Shown piece by piece: positions 8,233-17,039 of a DNA stretch of 64,000 nucleotides. The DNA comes from Enterobacter sichuanensis (GTDB lineage: Bacteria > Pseudomonadota > Gammaproteobacteria > Enterobacterales > Enterobacteriaceae): the NCBI RefSeq assembly GCF_002939185.1, contig NZ_POVL01000017.1:1-64000 (forward strand), in the 5' to 3' direction. Positions within the stretch are counted from its first letter, which is position 1. Each line of letters opens with the position of its first letter. Under the pieces are notes generated by a model. That model did no database searches. It was not told the DNA's origin and saw only the letters and a list, made by a program, of their open reading frames with translations. Both the position numbers and the translations under genes were made by a program.

Positions 8233-9054
8233 TTACTGCTGCGCCAGCGCTTCCAGCTGGTCGCGAAACCCGGTGACGGACAGGGCCCGGTTATCGGCAC
8301 GCCAGCGGTCTTTCGCCGCCGGGGCGGAGCTCTGAACACCGATCAACTGCCAGCCGTTTTCCGTTTTCAACATCAGCGGTGAGCCGCTATCGCCTGGTAA
8401 CGTATCGCACTGGTGAGAGAGTACGCTGGTTTGCGCCCAGCCGGTCACAATGCAGTCGGTGTGCGTGTAAAGCGTATCCAGATGATCGACAGGATAGCCT
8501 GATTGCGTCACCTTCCGGTCTGCGGCTTTCAGCGCGGCGGTAAGGGCGGCTTTATCACCGTCAAACAACGGCAGTGGCGTAATACCTGAAGGCGGGTAGC
8601 GTAAAACGATCAGGCCAAAGTCCCATGAGGCGGCGCCGGGCGGCACAATCCAGCCGTCACCATCCGGTTTCAGGCGTTTGCCGAGAGAGGGATCTACCCG
8701 GCCTTCAATGCCGTGGATTTCATAGCGCCAGGTGCCTTTTTGCGACACAAAGCGCAAGGCAACCGCTTTATCCGGCTTGCCGTTTGGCGGCGTTAACAGA
8801 CAGTGGCCTGCCGTCAGGGCAAGCTGCGGGGTGATCAACGTGGCGGTACATAAGTTACCGCTGGCGGTTTCCAGCTGACCTATAGCATCCCAGGGGGCCT
8901 GGGTGGGATCGGCGACGCGCGTGCGATCGTCATGACCGAAAAAAAGCGTCTTTAGCTCTTTCGCGCTAATGGTGTCATCACCGCCATCATCCGCATGTGA
9001 GAATCCAGAAAAAAGACCAAACGTTCCCAGTAACAACACAACAGATTTACGCAT
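8233..9054 (-). CDS. ydgD: Trypsin-like serine protease YdgD
   Basis: A 273-residue exported S1-family protease matching the length and position of E. coli YdgD. The signal peptide [21 protein letters not shown] ends before DDGGDD. The catalytic triad is visible: His in [10 protein letters not shown], Asp in [12 protein letters not shown], Ser in [13 protein letters not shown]. Paired cysteines near the His (LCTATLI / GHCLL) and between Asp and Ser (DCIVTGW / HQCDTL) fit a periplasmic disulphide-bonded enzyme. Its substrate is unknown. The stop is one base beyond the end of the GGDEF-EAL gene, so the two genes converge without spacing. Confidence 0.92.
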   Translation of the reverse strand: MRKSVVLLLGTFGLFSGFSHADDGGDDTISAKELKTLFFGHDDRTRVADPTQAPWDAIGQLETASGNLCTATLITPQLALTAGHCLLTPPNGKPDKAVALRFVSQKGTWRYEIHGIEGRVDPSLGKRLKPDGDGWIVPPGAASWDFGLIVLRYPPSGITPLPLFDGDKAALTAALKAADRKVTQSGYPVDHLDTLYTHTDCIVTGWAQTSVLSHQCDTLPGDSGSPLMLKTENGWQLIGVQSSAPAAKDRWRADNRALSVTGFRDQLEALAQQ

Positions 9055-9156
9055 ATCACACTCTGGTGGGGGTAATTATGATTATTAAAAGTGAACCCTA
9101 TGAAAATACTATAGACGGGACAGCGCTAAAGTGGGAGTAAAATCAGCGTGCTACAT

Positions 9157-9240
9157 TCAGGAAAGATAAAAATGGCTGGCGATGAGCGCGCATAAAATAA
9201 GCAGGATCAGAATCAGCTCAAACCGATAGCGTCGCAGCAT
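9157..9240 (-). CDS. ydgU: Small membrane protein YdgU (27 residues)
   Basis: A 27-residue ORF too short for routine gene callers. It starts MLRRYRFELILIL and ends ASHFYLS: a basic N-terminus, one hydrophobic helix with a single Cys, and a short polar tail. It matches the small E. coli protein YdgU, which lies in the same place between asr and ydgD. GGAGG lies just upstream on the minus strand (bases 9244-9248). It sits 13 bases beyond the asr terminator, so low-level read-through from the acid-induced asr promoter could express it. Confidence 0.85.
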   Translation of the reverse strand: MLRRYRFELILILLILCALIASHFYLS

Positions 9241-9253
9241 ACGCCCTCCAGAT

Positions 9254-9290
9254 AAAAAAACGGCGCGGAACCTTTTCCGGTTCAGCGCCG
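9254..9290 (-). terminator. Rho-independent terminator of asr
   Basis: On the minus strand the arms CGGCGC-T-GAACC and GGTTC-C-GCGCCG pair around a GGAAAA loop and are followed by seven Ts. It lies 40 bases after the asr stop. Confidence 0.9.
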
Positions 9291-9332
9291 GTTTACCAAC
9301 GTGCCCCGAAGGGCACGGTTAAGCTTGTACTC

Positions 9333-9725
9333 TTACGCAGCTGGCTGTGCAGCTGGTTTAGCAGCTTCGTGTTTTACTGCTTTTTTATGATGCTTTTTAG
9401 CAGCCTGCGCTTTCTGTTCTACAGCTGGTTTGGTCGCTTTTTTGTGGTGCTTTTTAGCGGCCTGCGCTTTCTGCTCTACAGCAGGTTTAGTCGCGTCTTG
9501 TTTTACGGCTTTTTTGTGGTGCTTTTTAGCCGCTTGCGCTTTTTGCTCAGCAGCAGGTTTAGCGGCTTTATGATGTTTCTTGTGGTGTACCGCTTTTGCA
9601 GGCGCAGCGGTGGTGGTTGCAGCTGGCGCAGCGGCAGCTGGAGCAGTTGCAGTAGTCTCAGCAGCGAACGCAGCAGAAGACAGACCCATAGCAGCGGCAA
9701 CAACCAGAGCTAATACTTTATTCAT
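9333..9725 (-). CDS. asr: Acid shock protein Asr
   Basis: A 130-residue periplasmic acid-stress protein. A signal peptide, [21 protein letters not shown], precedes AETT. The mature chain has an Ala/Pro/Thr-rich segment and then three near-identical repeats of the type KPA[AV][14 protein letters not shown], very rich in Lys, His and Ala, ending in KPAAQPAA as in E. coli. The second ATG (9725) is preferred because GAGG is eight bases upstream of it and only two from the first (9731). Asr is intrinsically disordered and protects envelope proteins at low pH in E. coli. The high basic charge and repeats match this. An RstA-like box lies about 105 bases upstream. Confidence 0.95.
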   Translation of the reverse strand: MNKVLALVVAAAMGLSSAAFAAETTATAPAAAAPAATTTAAPAKAVHHKKHHKAAKPAAEQKAQAAKKHHKKAVKQDATKPAVEQKAQAAKKHHKKATKPAVEQKAQAAKKHHKKAVKHEAAKPAAQPAA

Positions 9726-9829
9726 GTTCATACCCTCGAATTTGGTTTTTCATTTAACCCCACTGCGGGGCCGTTGAAATAACTATATCCCTGTAAATTC
9801 GGGGTTTCCGTGAGTGATTGGTATCGGCG

Positions 9830-9843
9830 TGTAACGGAATGTA
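9830..9843 (-). promoter_or_regulatory. RstA-box-like site upstream of asr
   Basis: The minus strand reads TACATTCCGTTACA, which differs at one defined position from the RstA consensus TACATNTNGTTACA. RstA directly activates asr in E. coli under acid. A possible -10 element TATAGT lies nearer the gene (about 9781-9786). Confidence 0.7.
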
Positions 9844-9891
9844 CAAAGGGGGAGAAGCGTGTACGAACAGGCCCGTTCGTACACGTGAGGG

Positions 9892-10431
9892 CTATTTCTT
9901 TAACGCAGCCAGAATTGCAGCCGGTGGCTGGCTGCCAACAATCGAGCGTGATTCAGGCTCAATGACCACCATGAACGGTGTGATGTTGATGCCCAGCCTT
10001 TCAGCCAGCGCAGACTGGCGAGCGATCCGGTCGGAACAGGCCTGCGTTGTGTCGTTATCCGGTAAAAAACCCGTCATCGCTTTTTGCAGGCTTTTGACCC
10101 TGTCGGTTGAACACCAGACGCGCCCCATATCCTCAATGACCGAGTCGCGAATAGCGTCGGGGGCAACGGTCAAAAACGACATGGTCAAACCGGCATCCGT
10201 ATACTGCCTGACGTTTTTCACCACGTTGCTGCAGTAGATGCACTGGTTATCAATAAACACCAGTAGCTTGTATTTTTCTGCGGGAGCCTGAAATGTGATG
10301 GGCTGGAGGTCAGCGAGAGAGTGGGTGATATCGTTATATGCTTCTTGCGGAGTGTTATCCGCGGCCGCGAAGGTGCTTAAACTCGTCGCACACAGTACGG
10401 CTAACGCCATCGTTTTCATTATGCCTTTCAT
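9892..10431 (-). CDS. Periplasmic thioredoxin-fold (DsbC/DsbG-like) protein
   Basis: A 179-residue exported protein with a thioredoxin fold. The signal peptide ends near TFAAA (about residue 24). The redox pair is CIYC at residues 64-67 within LLVFIDNQCIYCSN, and the cis-proline loop is ITPFMVV near residue 150. Two further cysteines (VWCSTD, QACSDR) could form a structural disulphide, as in DsbC/DsbG. The N-terminal dimerisation domain of DsbC is absent, so it may act as a monomeric oxidase, reductase or isomerase. Start is supported by AAGGGATG six bases upstream. The gene stands alone between asr and the M32 peptidase and has no counterpart in that place in E. coli. Partner proteins are unknown. 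Confidence 0.75.
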   Translation of the reverse strand: MKGIMKTMALAVLCATSLSTFAAADNTPQEAYNDITHSLADLQPITFQAPAEKYKLLVFIDNQCIYCSNVVKNVRQYTDAGLTMSFLTVAPDAIRDSVIEDMGRVWCSTDRVKSLQKAMTGFLPDNDTTQACSDRIARQSALAERLGINITPFMVVIEPESRSIVGSQPPAAILAALKK

Positions 10432-10567
10432 TATTCATCCCTTTATTTATTGTTAACCCTGGCCTGATTGCGGTGTATTTATATAGCTAGGATTTAACTA
10501 CATACCTCAAGTGCGCTCGGAAAGGAATGTGCAAAATCATCTTCTTATGCAGAAGGGCAAGGAAAGT

Positions 10568-10585
10568 GCCGGAGCGCGCTCCGGC
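10568..10585 (-). terminator. GC-rich palindrome after the M32 peptidase gene
   Basis: An 18-base perfect palindrome GCCGGAGCGCGCTCCGGC lies 9 bases beyond the stop. On the minus strand it is followed by ACTTTCCTTG, a poor U-tract, so it may be a weak terminator or a stabilising 3' stem. Confidence 0.5.
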
Positions 10586-10594
10586 AGAAGGGAA

Positions 10595-12082
10595 TTACAA
10601 ATAACGTGAAGTGAGATGTTCGCGGAAGTAACGGATATTGAGATCTTCCCCCGTCGCCTGGGTAATCAACTGCGAGGTGGTAAAGCGGCTGCCGTGCTGC
10701 CAGATGTTCTGGCGCAACCAGTCAAACAGCGCCGAAAAATCACCTTCAGCGATTGAGGACTGCAGATCCGGAAGCGCCGTTTTCGCCGCATGGAACAGCT
10801 GTGCGGCATACATGGCCCCCAGCGTATACGACGGGAAGTAACCAAATCCACCGTCGGTCCAGTGAATATCCTGCATACAGCCGTTGCGGTAGTTGTCTTT
10901 GGTTGATAACCCAAGCCAGGCCTGCATTTTTTCGTCCCACAGGGCGGGAATGTCGTCTACCTCGATCTCGCCGTTGATCAGCGCGCGCTCAATCTCATAG
11001 CGCAGCACCACGTGCGCCGGGTAGCTCACCTCATCGGCATCCACGCGGATGTAGCCCGGCTTCACGCGCTGGTTCCAGGCGATAAAGTTCTCTTCGCTGA
11101 ACGCCGCCTGGCTGCCAAAGCGGGCGTGCACCGCAGGGAGAAGATGTTTAAGGAAGGCCTCGCTACGGCCAAGCTGCATTTCAAAGAACAGGCTTTGGGA
11201 TTCGTGGATCGCGGTTGAGCGGGCGAGGGCAATCGGCTGTCCTGCCCAGGCGCGCGGCAGGTTTTGTTCGTAGCGCGCGTGTCCGGTTTCGTGGATCACG
11301 CCAAACAGCGCGCTGAGCAGTTCATCTTCGTCATAGCGCGTGGTGATGCGCACGTCCTCCGGTACGCCTCCGCAGAACGGGTGCGCACTCACGTCCAGGC
11401 GACCGCCGTTAAAATCGAAGCCGAGCATCTTCATCGCTTCCAGCCCCAGCTCGCGCTGTGTTGCCGTTGGGAAGGGGCCCTGCGGGGGAACAAACGACCG
11501 TTGAGCCTGTTTTTCCACCACGCTTGCCAGCAGGTCCGGCAGCCAGGATTTCATATCGCCGAACAGAACGTCCAGACGGGCGCTGGTCATGTCGGGCTCA
11601 AAAATATCCAGCAGTGCGTCGTACGGTGTGCACCCTTTGGCTTCGGCCCGCAGACGAGCCTCTTCGCGGCTGAGTTTGACCACCTCTTTCAGGTTGGTGG
11701 AAAAGCCCTGCCAGTCGTTAGCGGGGCGCTGGGTGCGCCAGGCGTGTTCACACTTGCTGCCCGCCAGGGATTTGGCCTCCACCAGCGATTCCGGCAGCAG
11801 TGAGGCCTGCTGATATTGACGCGTCATTTCCCGCAGGTTGGCGCGTTCGACGTCATTCAGATCTTCACCTGCTGCCGCAGCCAGCAGATCGCCCACTTTC
11901 TTATCGGTCAGGATCTGGTGTTGCAGGACGCTCATTTCTGCCAGCGCTTCGCCGCGCGCGGCGCTGCCGCCAGGCGGCATCATGGTGAACATGTCCCAGC
12001 TGGCGATGGAGGAGAGGTGCGAGAAACGGGAGAGGCGCTGGAAGGTTTTCACAAGTGACTGATAGGCGGATGTTTTTTGCAA
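10595..12082 (-). CDS. M32-family carboxypeptidase
   Basis: A 495-residue metallocarboxypeptidase of family M32 (Taq carboxypeptidase type), cytoplasmic, removing C-terminal residues from peptides. The metal motif HETGH occurs in FGVIHETGHARYEQ, and the third ligand and catalytic neighbourhood in STAIHESQSLFFE; WDMFTMMPPGG and GYFPSYTLGAMYAAQ are also family marks. The start is taken as TTG at 12082 because GAGGA lies seven bases upstream and the family begins about there; upstream in-frame ATG codons lack a ribosome site and add 41 unrelated residues. It follows puuE on the same strand with a 149-base gap and could be read through from the puu operon. It is not in E. coli K-12. Confidence 0.88.
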   Translation of the reverse strand: MQKTSAYQSLVKTFQRLSRFSHLSSIASWDMFTMMPPGGSAARGEALAEMSVLQHQILTDKKVGDLLAAAAGEDLNDVERANLREMTRQYQQASLLPESLVEAKSLAGSKCEHAWRTQRPANDWQGFSTNLKEVVKLSREEARLRAEAKGCTPYDALLDIFEPDMTSARLDVLFGDMKSWLPDLLASVVEKQAQRSFVPPQGPFPTATQRELGLEAMKMLGFDFNGGRLDVSAHPFCGGVPEDVRITTRYDEDELLSALFGVIHETGHARYEQNLPRAWAGQPIALARSTAIHESQSLFFEMQLGRSEAFLKHLLPAVHARFGSQAAFSEENFIAWNQRVKPGYIRVDADEVSYPAHVVLRYEIERALINGEIEVDDIPALWDEKMQAWLGLSTKDNYRNGCMQDIHWTDGGFGYFPSYTLGAMYAAQLFHAAKTALPDLQSSIAEGDFSALFDWLRQNIWQHGSRFTTSQLITQATGEDLNIRYFREHLTSRYL

Positions 12083-12231
12083 TTGTTTTTCCTCTTGCCA
12101 GGGATGTGTTTCAGGGAGCATACAATGAAACAGACCAAATTCCCCAACATTTCCCGCACGGAGGAGATCTCTGCAGATTTCCTTCGCTGAAACCGTCGCC
12201 GGCATCCCGGCAGACGGTTTTCGCTGGGCAC

Positions 12232-13503
12232 TTAGGCCTTATCACGCATAACCTGTTGCAGGATCGCCAGCGCCTGGGTGAACTGGGCATCCGGAATGGT
12301 CAGCGGATAAAGGAAGCGGATCACGTTGCCGTACTGGCCGCAGATCAATAACAGAAGGCCCTGAGCGAGAGCTTTTTGCTGGATCGCCTGCGCGATGGCG
12401 GCCGAAGGTTCACGGCTTTCGGGATCAAAAAACTCTGCTGCAATCATCGATCCTCTTCCCCTTATCGCCACGAGCGCAGGAAAGGTGCTCTGGATCTCCT
12501 CCAGCGTGGCTTTCAGTCGATCGCCCAGATGACGGGCGCGCTCGCACAGCGACTCGTTGTCGATAATATTCAGCACCGCGTGCGCGGCGGCCACCGCAAG
12601 CGGGTTGCCGGCATAAGTCCCCCCCAGACCACCGGGAGCCGGCGCGTCCATGATTTCGGCGCGACCCACCACGCCAGACAGCGGCATTCCACCCGCCAGG
12701 CTTTTAGCCATCGTCATCAGGTCGGGCTTGTCGGCGTAATGTTCCATGGCAAACAGTTTACCTGTACGGGCGAAGCCGCTCTGCACTTCGTCGGCAATCA
12801 TCACGATCCCGTGCTCATCACAGATTCGGCGGATAGCGGCCACCAGCTCTGGCGGGGCGACGTTGAATCCGCCTTCACCCTGGATGGGTTCAAAGATAAT
12901 CGCCGCCACCTGTTTCGCCTCAATGTCTGCTTTGAACAGGCGTTCTATCGCCGTAATGGCATCCTGTGTCGTGATGCCGTGCAGCTCAGAGGGATACGGC
13001 ACGTGATAAACCGACCCCGGGAAGGGGCCAAATCCCAGCTTATAAGGCGCGACCTTGCCGGTTAAGGCCATGGTCATATAGGTTCGGCCGTGAAAGCCTC
13101 CCCCGAAGGCAATCACACCCGGTCTGCCGGTGTGGGCCCGGGCGATTTTAATGGCGTTTTCCACCGCTTCTGCGCCCGTGGTGAAGAACGCCGTTTTGGC
13201 CGGGCTCTGGACCGGGGCCAGCTCGTTTAGTTTCTCGGCTAATGAAACATAGCTTTCATACGGCACAATCTGGTAGGCCGTGTGGGTGAACTGGTGAAGC
13301 TGTTTTTCCACTGCGGCCACCAGTTCAGGATGACGATGGCCGGTATTCAGCACCGCGATCCCGGCGGCGAAATCAATATAGTCGTTGCCTTCCACGTCGG
13401 TAAGGGTGGCATTCTCCGCCGTGCGGGCAAAGAAATTACACATTACGCCTACGCCGCGCGGGGTGGCAGAAAGTCTGCGCTGATGAAATTCCTGGTTACT
13501 CAT
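12232..13503 (-). CDS. puuE: 4-aminobutyrate aminotransferase PuuE
   Basis: A 423-residue PLP enzyme of the class III aminotransferases, very close to E. coli PuuE. It starts MSNQEFHQRRLSATPRGVGV as the E. coli enzyme does, so upstream in-frame extension is rejected. Marks are TTGAEAVENAIKIARAHTGR (phosphate-binding), FGGGFHGRTYMTMALTGK, the Asp of IADEVQSGFARTG, and the Schiff-base Lys in MTMAKSLAGGMPL. It converts GABA plus 2-oxoglutarate to succinate semialdehyde plus glutamate, the last amino-group step of the Puu pathway. It is the final gene of puuDRCBE and begins 25 bases after puuB. Confidence 0.94.
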   Translation of the reverse strand: MSNQEFHQRRLSATPRGVGVMCNFFARTAENATLTDVEGNDYIDFAAGIAVLNTGHRHPELVAAVEKQLHQFTHTAYQIVPYESYVSLAEKLNELAPVQSPAKTAFFTTGAEAVENAIKIARAHTGRPGVIAFGGGFHGRTYMTMALTGKVAPYKLGFGPFPGSVYHVPYPSELHGITTQDAITAIERLFKADIEAKQVAAIIFEPIQGEGGFNVAPPELVAAIRRICDEHGIVMIADEVQSGFARTGKLFAMEHYADKPDLMTMAKSLAGGMPLSGVVGRAEIMDAPAPGGLGGTYAGNPLAVAAAHAVLNIIDNESLCERARHLGDRLKATLEEIQSTFPALVAIRGRGSMIAAEFFDPESREPSAAIAQAIQQKALAQGLLLLICGQYGNVIRFLYPLTIPDAQFTQALAILQQVMRDKA

Positions 13504-13528
13504 GTCAGATACCCTTTTGTCAAAACGA

Positions 13529-14809
13529 TCATACGCCAAGACGATCGCGCAGGCTGTAATACGCCGCGCCCATCGCCGTAAATGGAATCCGCAGGCTGCG
13601 GCCGCCCGGGAAGGGGTAGTGCGGGAGGTTGGCAAACGCATCAAAGCGCTCAGCGTCACCGCGCAACAGTTCCGAGATCAGCCGTCCGGCCAGGTGGGTG
13701 CAGGTCACGCCGTGGCCGCTGTAGCCCTGCATGTAATAGATGTTTTTATCCAGACGACCAAACTGCGGCATACGCGACAGGGTCAGCAGGAAGTTGCCTG
13801 TCCAGCGGTAGTCGATTTTGACGCCGGCCAGCTGAGGGAAGGTTTTCAGCAGCTTTGGCATCACCAGACGCTCGACATCGTCCGGATCGCGTGCGCCATA
13901 GACTACGCCACCGCCGTACAGCAGGCGGTTGTCGGCGGTGAGACGGTAGTAATCCAGCAGGTAGTTACAATCTTCCACGCAGTAGTTATTGGGGATCAGC
14001 GTGCGGGCTACCTCTTCCGGCAGCGGGGCGGTGGTCACCACCTGAGTGCCGCAGGGCATGCTGCGTTTTGCCAGTTCCGGTTCTATCTTATCGCCCAGAT
14101 AGGCATTCCCGGCGACGATCACGTAGCGGGCCGTCACCTGACCATGCTGTGTGCTCACCACGGCGGGGCTGGTGTGCTGAATGGCGGTGACCGGGGACTG
14201 TTCATACACCCGCCCGCCGTTCAGGCGAATGGCGTCCGCTTCGCCGATCGCCAGGTTCAGCGGATGAATGTGCCCCCCGCTGCGGTCCAGCAGCGCGCCG
14301 GTATAGCGTTCGCTGTCGACTTCCCGGCGGATGGCGTTGGCGTCCAGCAGCTCCAGCTGCGTGTTGCCGTAGCGTTCCCAGTTGGCTTTTTGCTCCTCCA
14401 GCGTTTCCAACTGCTTATGGTTTAACGCCACAAACAACCCGCCGGGACGATAGTCGCACTGGATCTGATAGCGCTGGATACGCTCCCGGATGATCTCCCC
14501 GCCTTCAAACATCATGCTCCCGAGGACTCTGGCGGCATCGTGTCCGTAGTTTTTCTCAATCACGTCGATATCGCGGCTGTAGGAGTTAACCAACTGGCCG
14601 CCGTTGCGTCCGCTGGCGCCGAAGCCAATGCGCGCCCCTTCAAGGAGCACCACGTCGTAGCCCATTTCGGCGAGATGCAGCGCGGAGGAGAGGCCGGTAT
14701 AGCCGCCGCCCACCACGCACACGCCACAGCTGATGGACTCGTTAAGCGTCGGGAAAGGTTCGTAAGCGTTCGCGCTGGCCGCGTAGTAGCTGGTGGTATG
14801 TTCGGTCAT
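13529..14809 (-). CDS. puuB: Gamma-glutamylputrescine oxidoreductase PuuB
   Basis: A 426-residue FAD-dependent DAO-family oxidase matching E. coli PuuB in length and sequence. The dinucleotide-binding motif is VCVVGGGYTGLSSALHLAE near residue 30; GFGASGRNGGQLVNSYS contributes to flavin binding, and the C-terminal YMQGYSGHGVTCTHLAG closes the FAD site. It oxidises gamma-glutamylputrescine to gamma-glutamyl-gamma-aminobutyraldehyde, releasing ammonia and peroxide. Its start codon overlaps the puuC stop by four bases (ATGA), showing translational coupling. Confidence 0.95.
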   Translation of the reverse strand: MTEHTTSYYAASANAYEPFPTLNESISCGVCVVGGGYTGLSSALHLAEMGYDVVLLEGARIGFGASGRNGGQLVNSYSRDIDVIEKNYGHDAARVLGSMMFEGGEIIRERIQRYQIQCDYRPGGLFVALNHKQLETLEEQKANWERYGNTQLELLDANAIRREVDSERYTGALLDRSGGHIHPLNLAIGEADAIRLNGGRVYEQSPVTAIQHTSPAVVSTQHGQVTARYVIVAGNAYLGDKIEPELAKRSMPCGTQVVTTAPLPEEVARTLIPNNYCVEDCNYLLDYYRLTADNRLLYGGGVVYGARDPDDVERLVMPKLLKTFPQLAGVKIDYRWTGNFLLTLSRMPQFGRLDKNIYYMQGYSGHGVTCTHLAGRLISELLRGDAERFDAFANLPHYPFPGGRSLRIPFTAMGAAYYSLRDRLGV

Positions 14810-16299
14810 GATTGAGACTCCAGGGCAATCCAGATGGTTTTCAGTTCAGTAAATTTTTCGAGCGCGTGCAGGGACTTATCGCGACCGTTGCCGCTCTGCT
14901 TATAGCCGCCAAAGGGGACGGTCATATCACCGTCGTTATAGTTATTGACGAAGACCGAGCCTGCTTTCAGGCGGCGGCTCATGCGATGCGCGCGGGAGAG
15001 ATCGCGGGTCCATACCGCCGCGCCAAGCCCATATTCACTGTCGTTGGCCAGCGTTAACGCTTCCTCTTCGGTTTTAAAACGGGTGACGACCAGCACCGGC
15101 CCGAAAATCTCGTCCCGGCACAGCGGGGAGTCAGGGTCGATGTCGACAAAAATGGTTGGACCGACTGCGCAAGGCCACGATTGTTCCCGCCCGTCCAGCA
15201 GCAGCGTACCTTTCCGGGTTCCCTCGCGAATAAACGTGTGGACGGTATCGGCGTGCCCGGCGTCGATGAGCATCCCCATCGTGCTGTCAGGATCGAGCGG
15301 ATTGCCCGGCTGCCAGTGACTGTCCTGCGCTTTCAGCCTTGCCAGAAAGTCATCGGCGATGCTGTCTTCAAGCAGCAGGCGGGTACCGGCGATACAGACT
15401 TGCCCCTGGTTGTAAAAAATCCCGGCGGCGGTCGCGCTCACGGCCTTGTCCAGGTCCGTGCAGTCGGCAAAGATAATGTTGGCGCTCTTGCCGCCGGCCT
15501 CCAGCCAGACGCGCTTCATGTTGCTTTCTCCCGCGTCCTTTAACAGCTGCTTGCCGGTACGGGTTGAGCCGGTAAACGTCAGCACCTCAACCTCCGGATG
15601 CAGTGCCAGCGCCTGGCCTGCTTCGTGGCCGTAACCGCTTATCACATTCAGCACGCCGTCCGGCAAACCCGCCTCTTTCGCCAGCCCGGCCAGCCGCAGG
15701 GCGGTGAGCGGTGATTTCTCCGACGGTTTCAATACCACGCTATTGCCCGCGATCAGCGCCGGGCCCAGCTTCCAGCAGGCCAGCAGCAGCGGGAAGTTCC
15801 AGGGGACGATGGCCGCGACAACCCCGATCGGCTCGCGCACGATCATCGCCAGCTCGCCCGGACCCGTAGGCGCCACTTCGCCGTAGACTTTATCCGCCGC
15901 TTCGGCGTACCAGCGAATGGCGCGAGCCGCGCCGGGAATATCGTCGCGCAGGCTGTGACGGATGGGTTTACCGGTGTCCAGTGTTTCCAGCAAGGCCAGC
16001 TCTTCGCCGTGGCGTTCCATCAGATCGGCGAGCTTATTTAGCACGGCCTTGCGCTGCGCCGGCGACGCCTGCGACCAGTCACCGCGCTCAAATACCTCAC
16101 GCGCGGCCTGAACCGCGCGGTCCACGTCCGCCTGCTTGCCCCGGGCCACGTTCGCCAGCGTCTGTTGGGTAGCGGGATTGACGGTTGCAAACGTGGCATT
16201 ATCGGCGGCGTCACAGTAAGCACCGTTAATAAATAACCGGGTCTCAATGGCGCTGTTTTTTGCTTTATCCTGCCAGTAAGTCAGGTGCTGAAAATGCAT
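14806..16299 (-). CDS. puuC: Gamma-glutamyl-gamma-aminobutyraldehyde dehydrogenase PuuC
   Basis: A 497-residue NAD(P)-dependent aldehyde dehydrogenase. Motifs in order: IVPWNFPLLLACWKLGPAL, KPSEKSPLTALRL, FTGSTRTGKQLLKDAG, the general-base Glu in VWLEAGGKSAN, the catalytic Cys in NQGQVCIAGTRLL, and EIFGPVLVVTRF. The start MHFQHLTYWQDKA has AAGGAG seven bases upstream and matches the E. coli N-terminus; the seven-residue upstream extension is rejected. It oxidises the aldehyde made by PuuB to gamma-glutamyl-GABA. It is also used for other aldehydes such as 3-hydroxypropionaldehyde in enteric bacteria. Confidence 0.95.
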   Translation of the reverse strand: MHFQHLTYWQDKAKNSAIETRLFINGAYCDAADNATFATVNPATQQTLANVARGKQADVDRAVQAAREVFERGDWSQASPAQRKAVLNKLADLMERHGEELALLETLDTGKPIRHSLRDDIPGAARAIRWYAEAADKVYGEVAPTGPGELAMIVREPIGVVAAIVPWNFPLLLACWKLGPALIAGNSVVLKPSEKSPLTALRLAGLAKEAGLPDGVLNVISGYGHEAGQALALHPEVEVLTFTGSTRTGKQLLKDAGESNMKRVWLEAGGKSANIIFADCTDLDKAVSATAAGIFYNQGQVCIAGTRLLLEDSIADDFLARLKAQDSHWQPGNPLDPDSTMGMLIDAGHADTVHTFIREGTRKGTLLLDGREQSWPCAVGPTIFVDIDPDSPLCRDEIFGPVLVVTRFKTEEEALTLANDSEYGLGAAVWTRDLSRAHRMSRRLKAGSVFVNNYNDGDMTVPFGGYKQSGNGRDKSLHALEKFTELKTIWIALESQS

Positions 16300-16456
16300 A
16301 TTCACTCCTTTCTTTCGCAATCAGATAAATAAAGGCATGGCCGTTTCAGGCAATACGAAGCCGTGAGGCATCCCGGGAATTAACCCGTTGAATGCCGACA
16401 TTGATCGTTTTTATTTGTCCCGGCGTAAGCGTGCTTACACCGGGACTGAGTGGTTA

Positions 16457-17014
16457 TTAGAACGTGGTGGGGGTGTGGGCACTGATAATGCGGCAGATGC
16501 CTGCCGAGGTGTTGCTGAAGCTGTGCGGTATGCCGGTATTGATGGCATAGCTCTGCCCCGCAACCAGGTGATATTGTTGGCCATTAATGGTCAGCAATAT
16601 TTCACCTTCCAGTATCGTACCGATCTCCTCACCCTGGTGTTTGATCCTCTCTCCGGTCGTGGTTCCAGGCTGGTAAGTTTCAAAAATCATCGCCAGCGTA
16701 CGGTTCGGATTTCCGTTATGAACCAGCTTCATCGAAACCCCCTGACTGCCTATTTCGATAAGGTCTTCCTGATTAATAACCACCTGCGGTTCATCAGGTT
16801 TTTCCGGTTCCGAAAAGAATTCCGAGAGCGACAGCCCATAGACTTTCAGCAGCTTTTGTAGCGTACTGATGGCAGGACTGACTTTGTCCTGCTCAATGGT
16901 GCTGATGGCACTGTGTGTTAACCCAGACAGTTCGGCGGCACGCCGCTGCGAGAGACCCAGCTGCTGGCGGATCTCAGACAGACGTTTCCCTGGCGCCAGT
17001 CCGTCATCGCTCAT
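16457..17014 (-). CDS. puuR: Putrescine-responsive repressor PuuR
   Basis: A 185-residue regulator with an N-terminal XRE-type helix-turn-helix (GKRLSEIRQQLGLSQRRAAE, then HSAISTIEQDKVSPAIST) and a C-terminal cupin (GTTTGERIKHQGEEIGTILEG, GQSYAINTGIPHSFSN). It is nearly identical to E. coli PuuR, including the C-terminal HTPTTF. PuuR represses puuA and puuD promoters and lets go when putrescine is present. The start at 17014 reproduces the E. coli length; the longer frame overlaps puuD and is rejected. It sits 25 bases after puuD in the same operon and 157 bases before puuC. Confidence 0.95.
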   Translation of the reverse strand: MSDDGLAPGKRLSEIRQQLGLSQRRAAELSGLTHSAISTIEQDKVSPAISTLQKLLKVYGLSLSEFFSEPEKPDEPQVVINQEDLIEIGSQGVSMKLVHNGNPNRTLAMIFETYQPGTTTGERIKHQGEEIGTILEGEILLTINGQQYHLVAGQSYAINTGIPHSFSNTSAGICRIISAHTPTTF

Positions 17015-17039
17015 AGTTGCATTTCCTTTACGGTAGTGG

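Noticed and set aside
9373..9563. Direct repeats that could suggest a CRISPR array
   Set aside because: They are in-frame coding repeats of the acid shock protein with no unique spacers.
13502..14425. A 307-codon frame antisense to puuB
   Set aside because: It overlaps a clearly conserved PuuB and has no recognisable domain.
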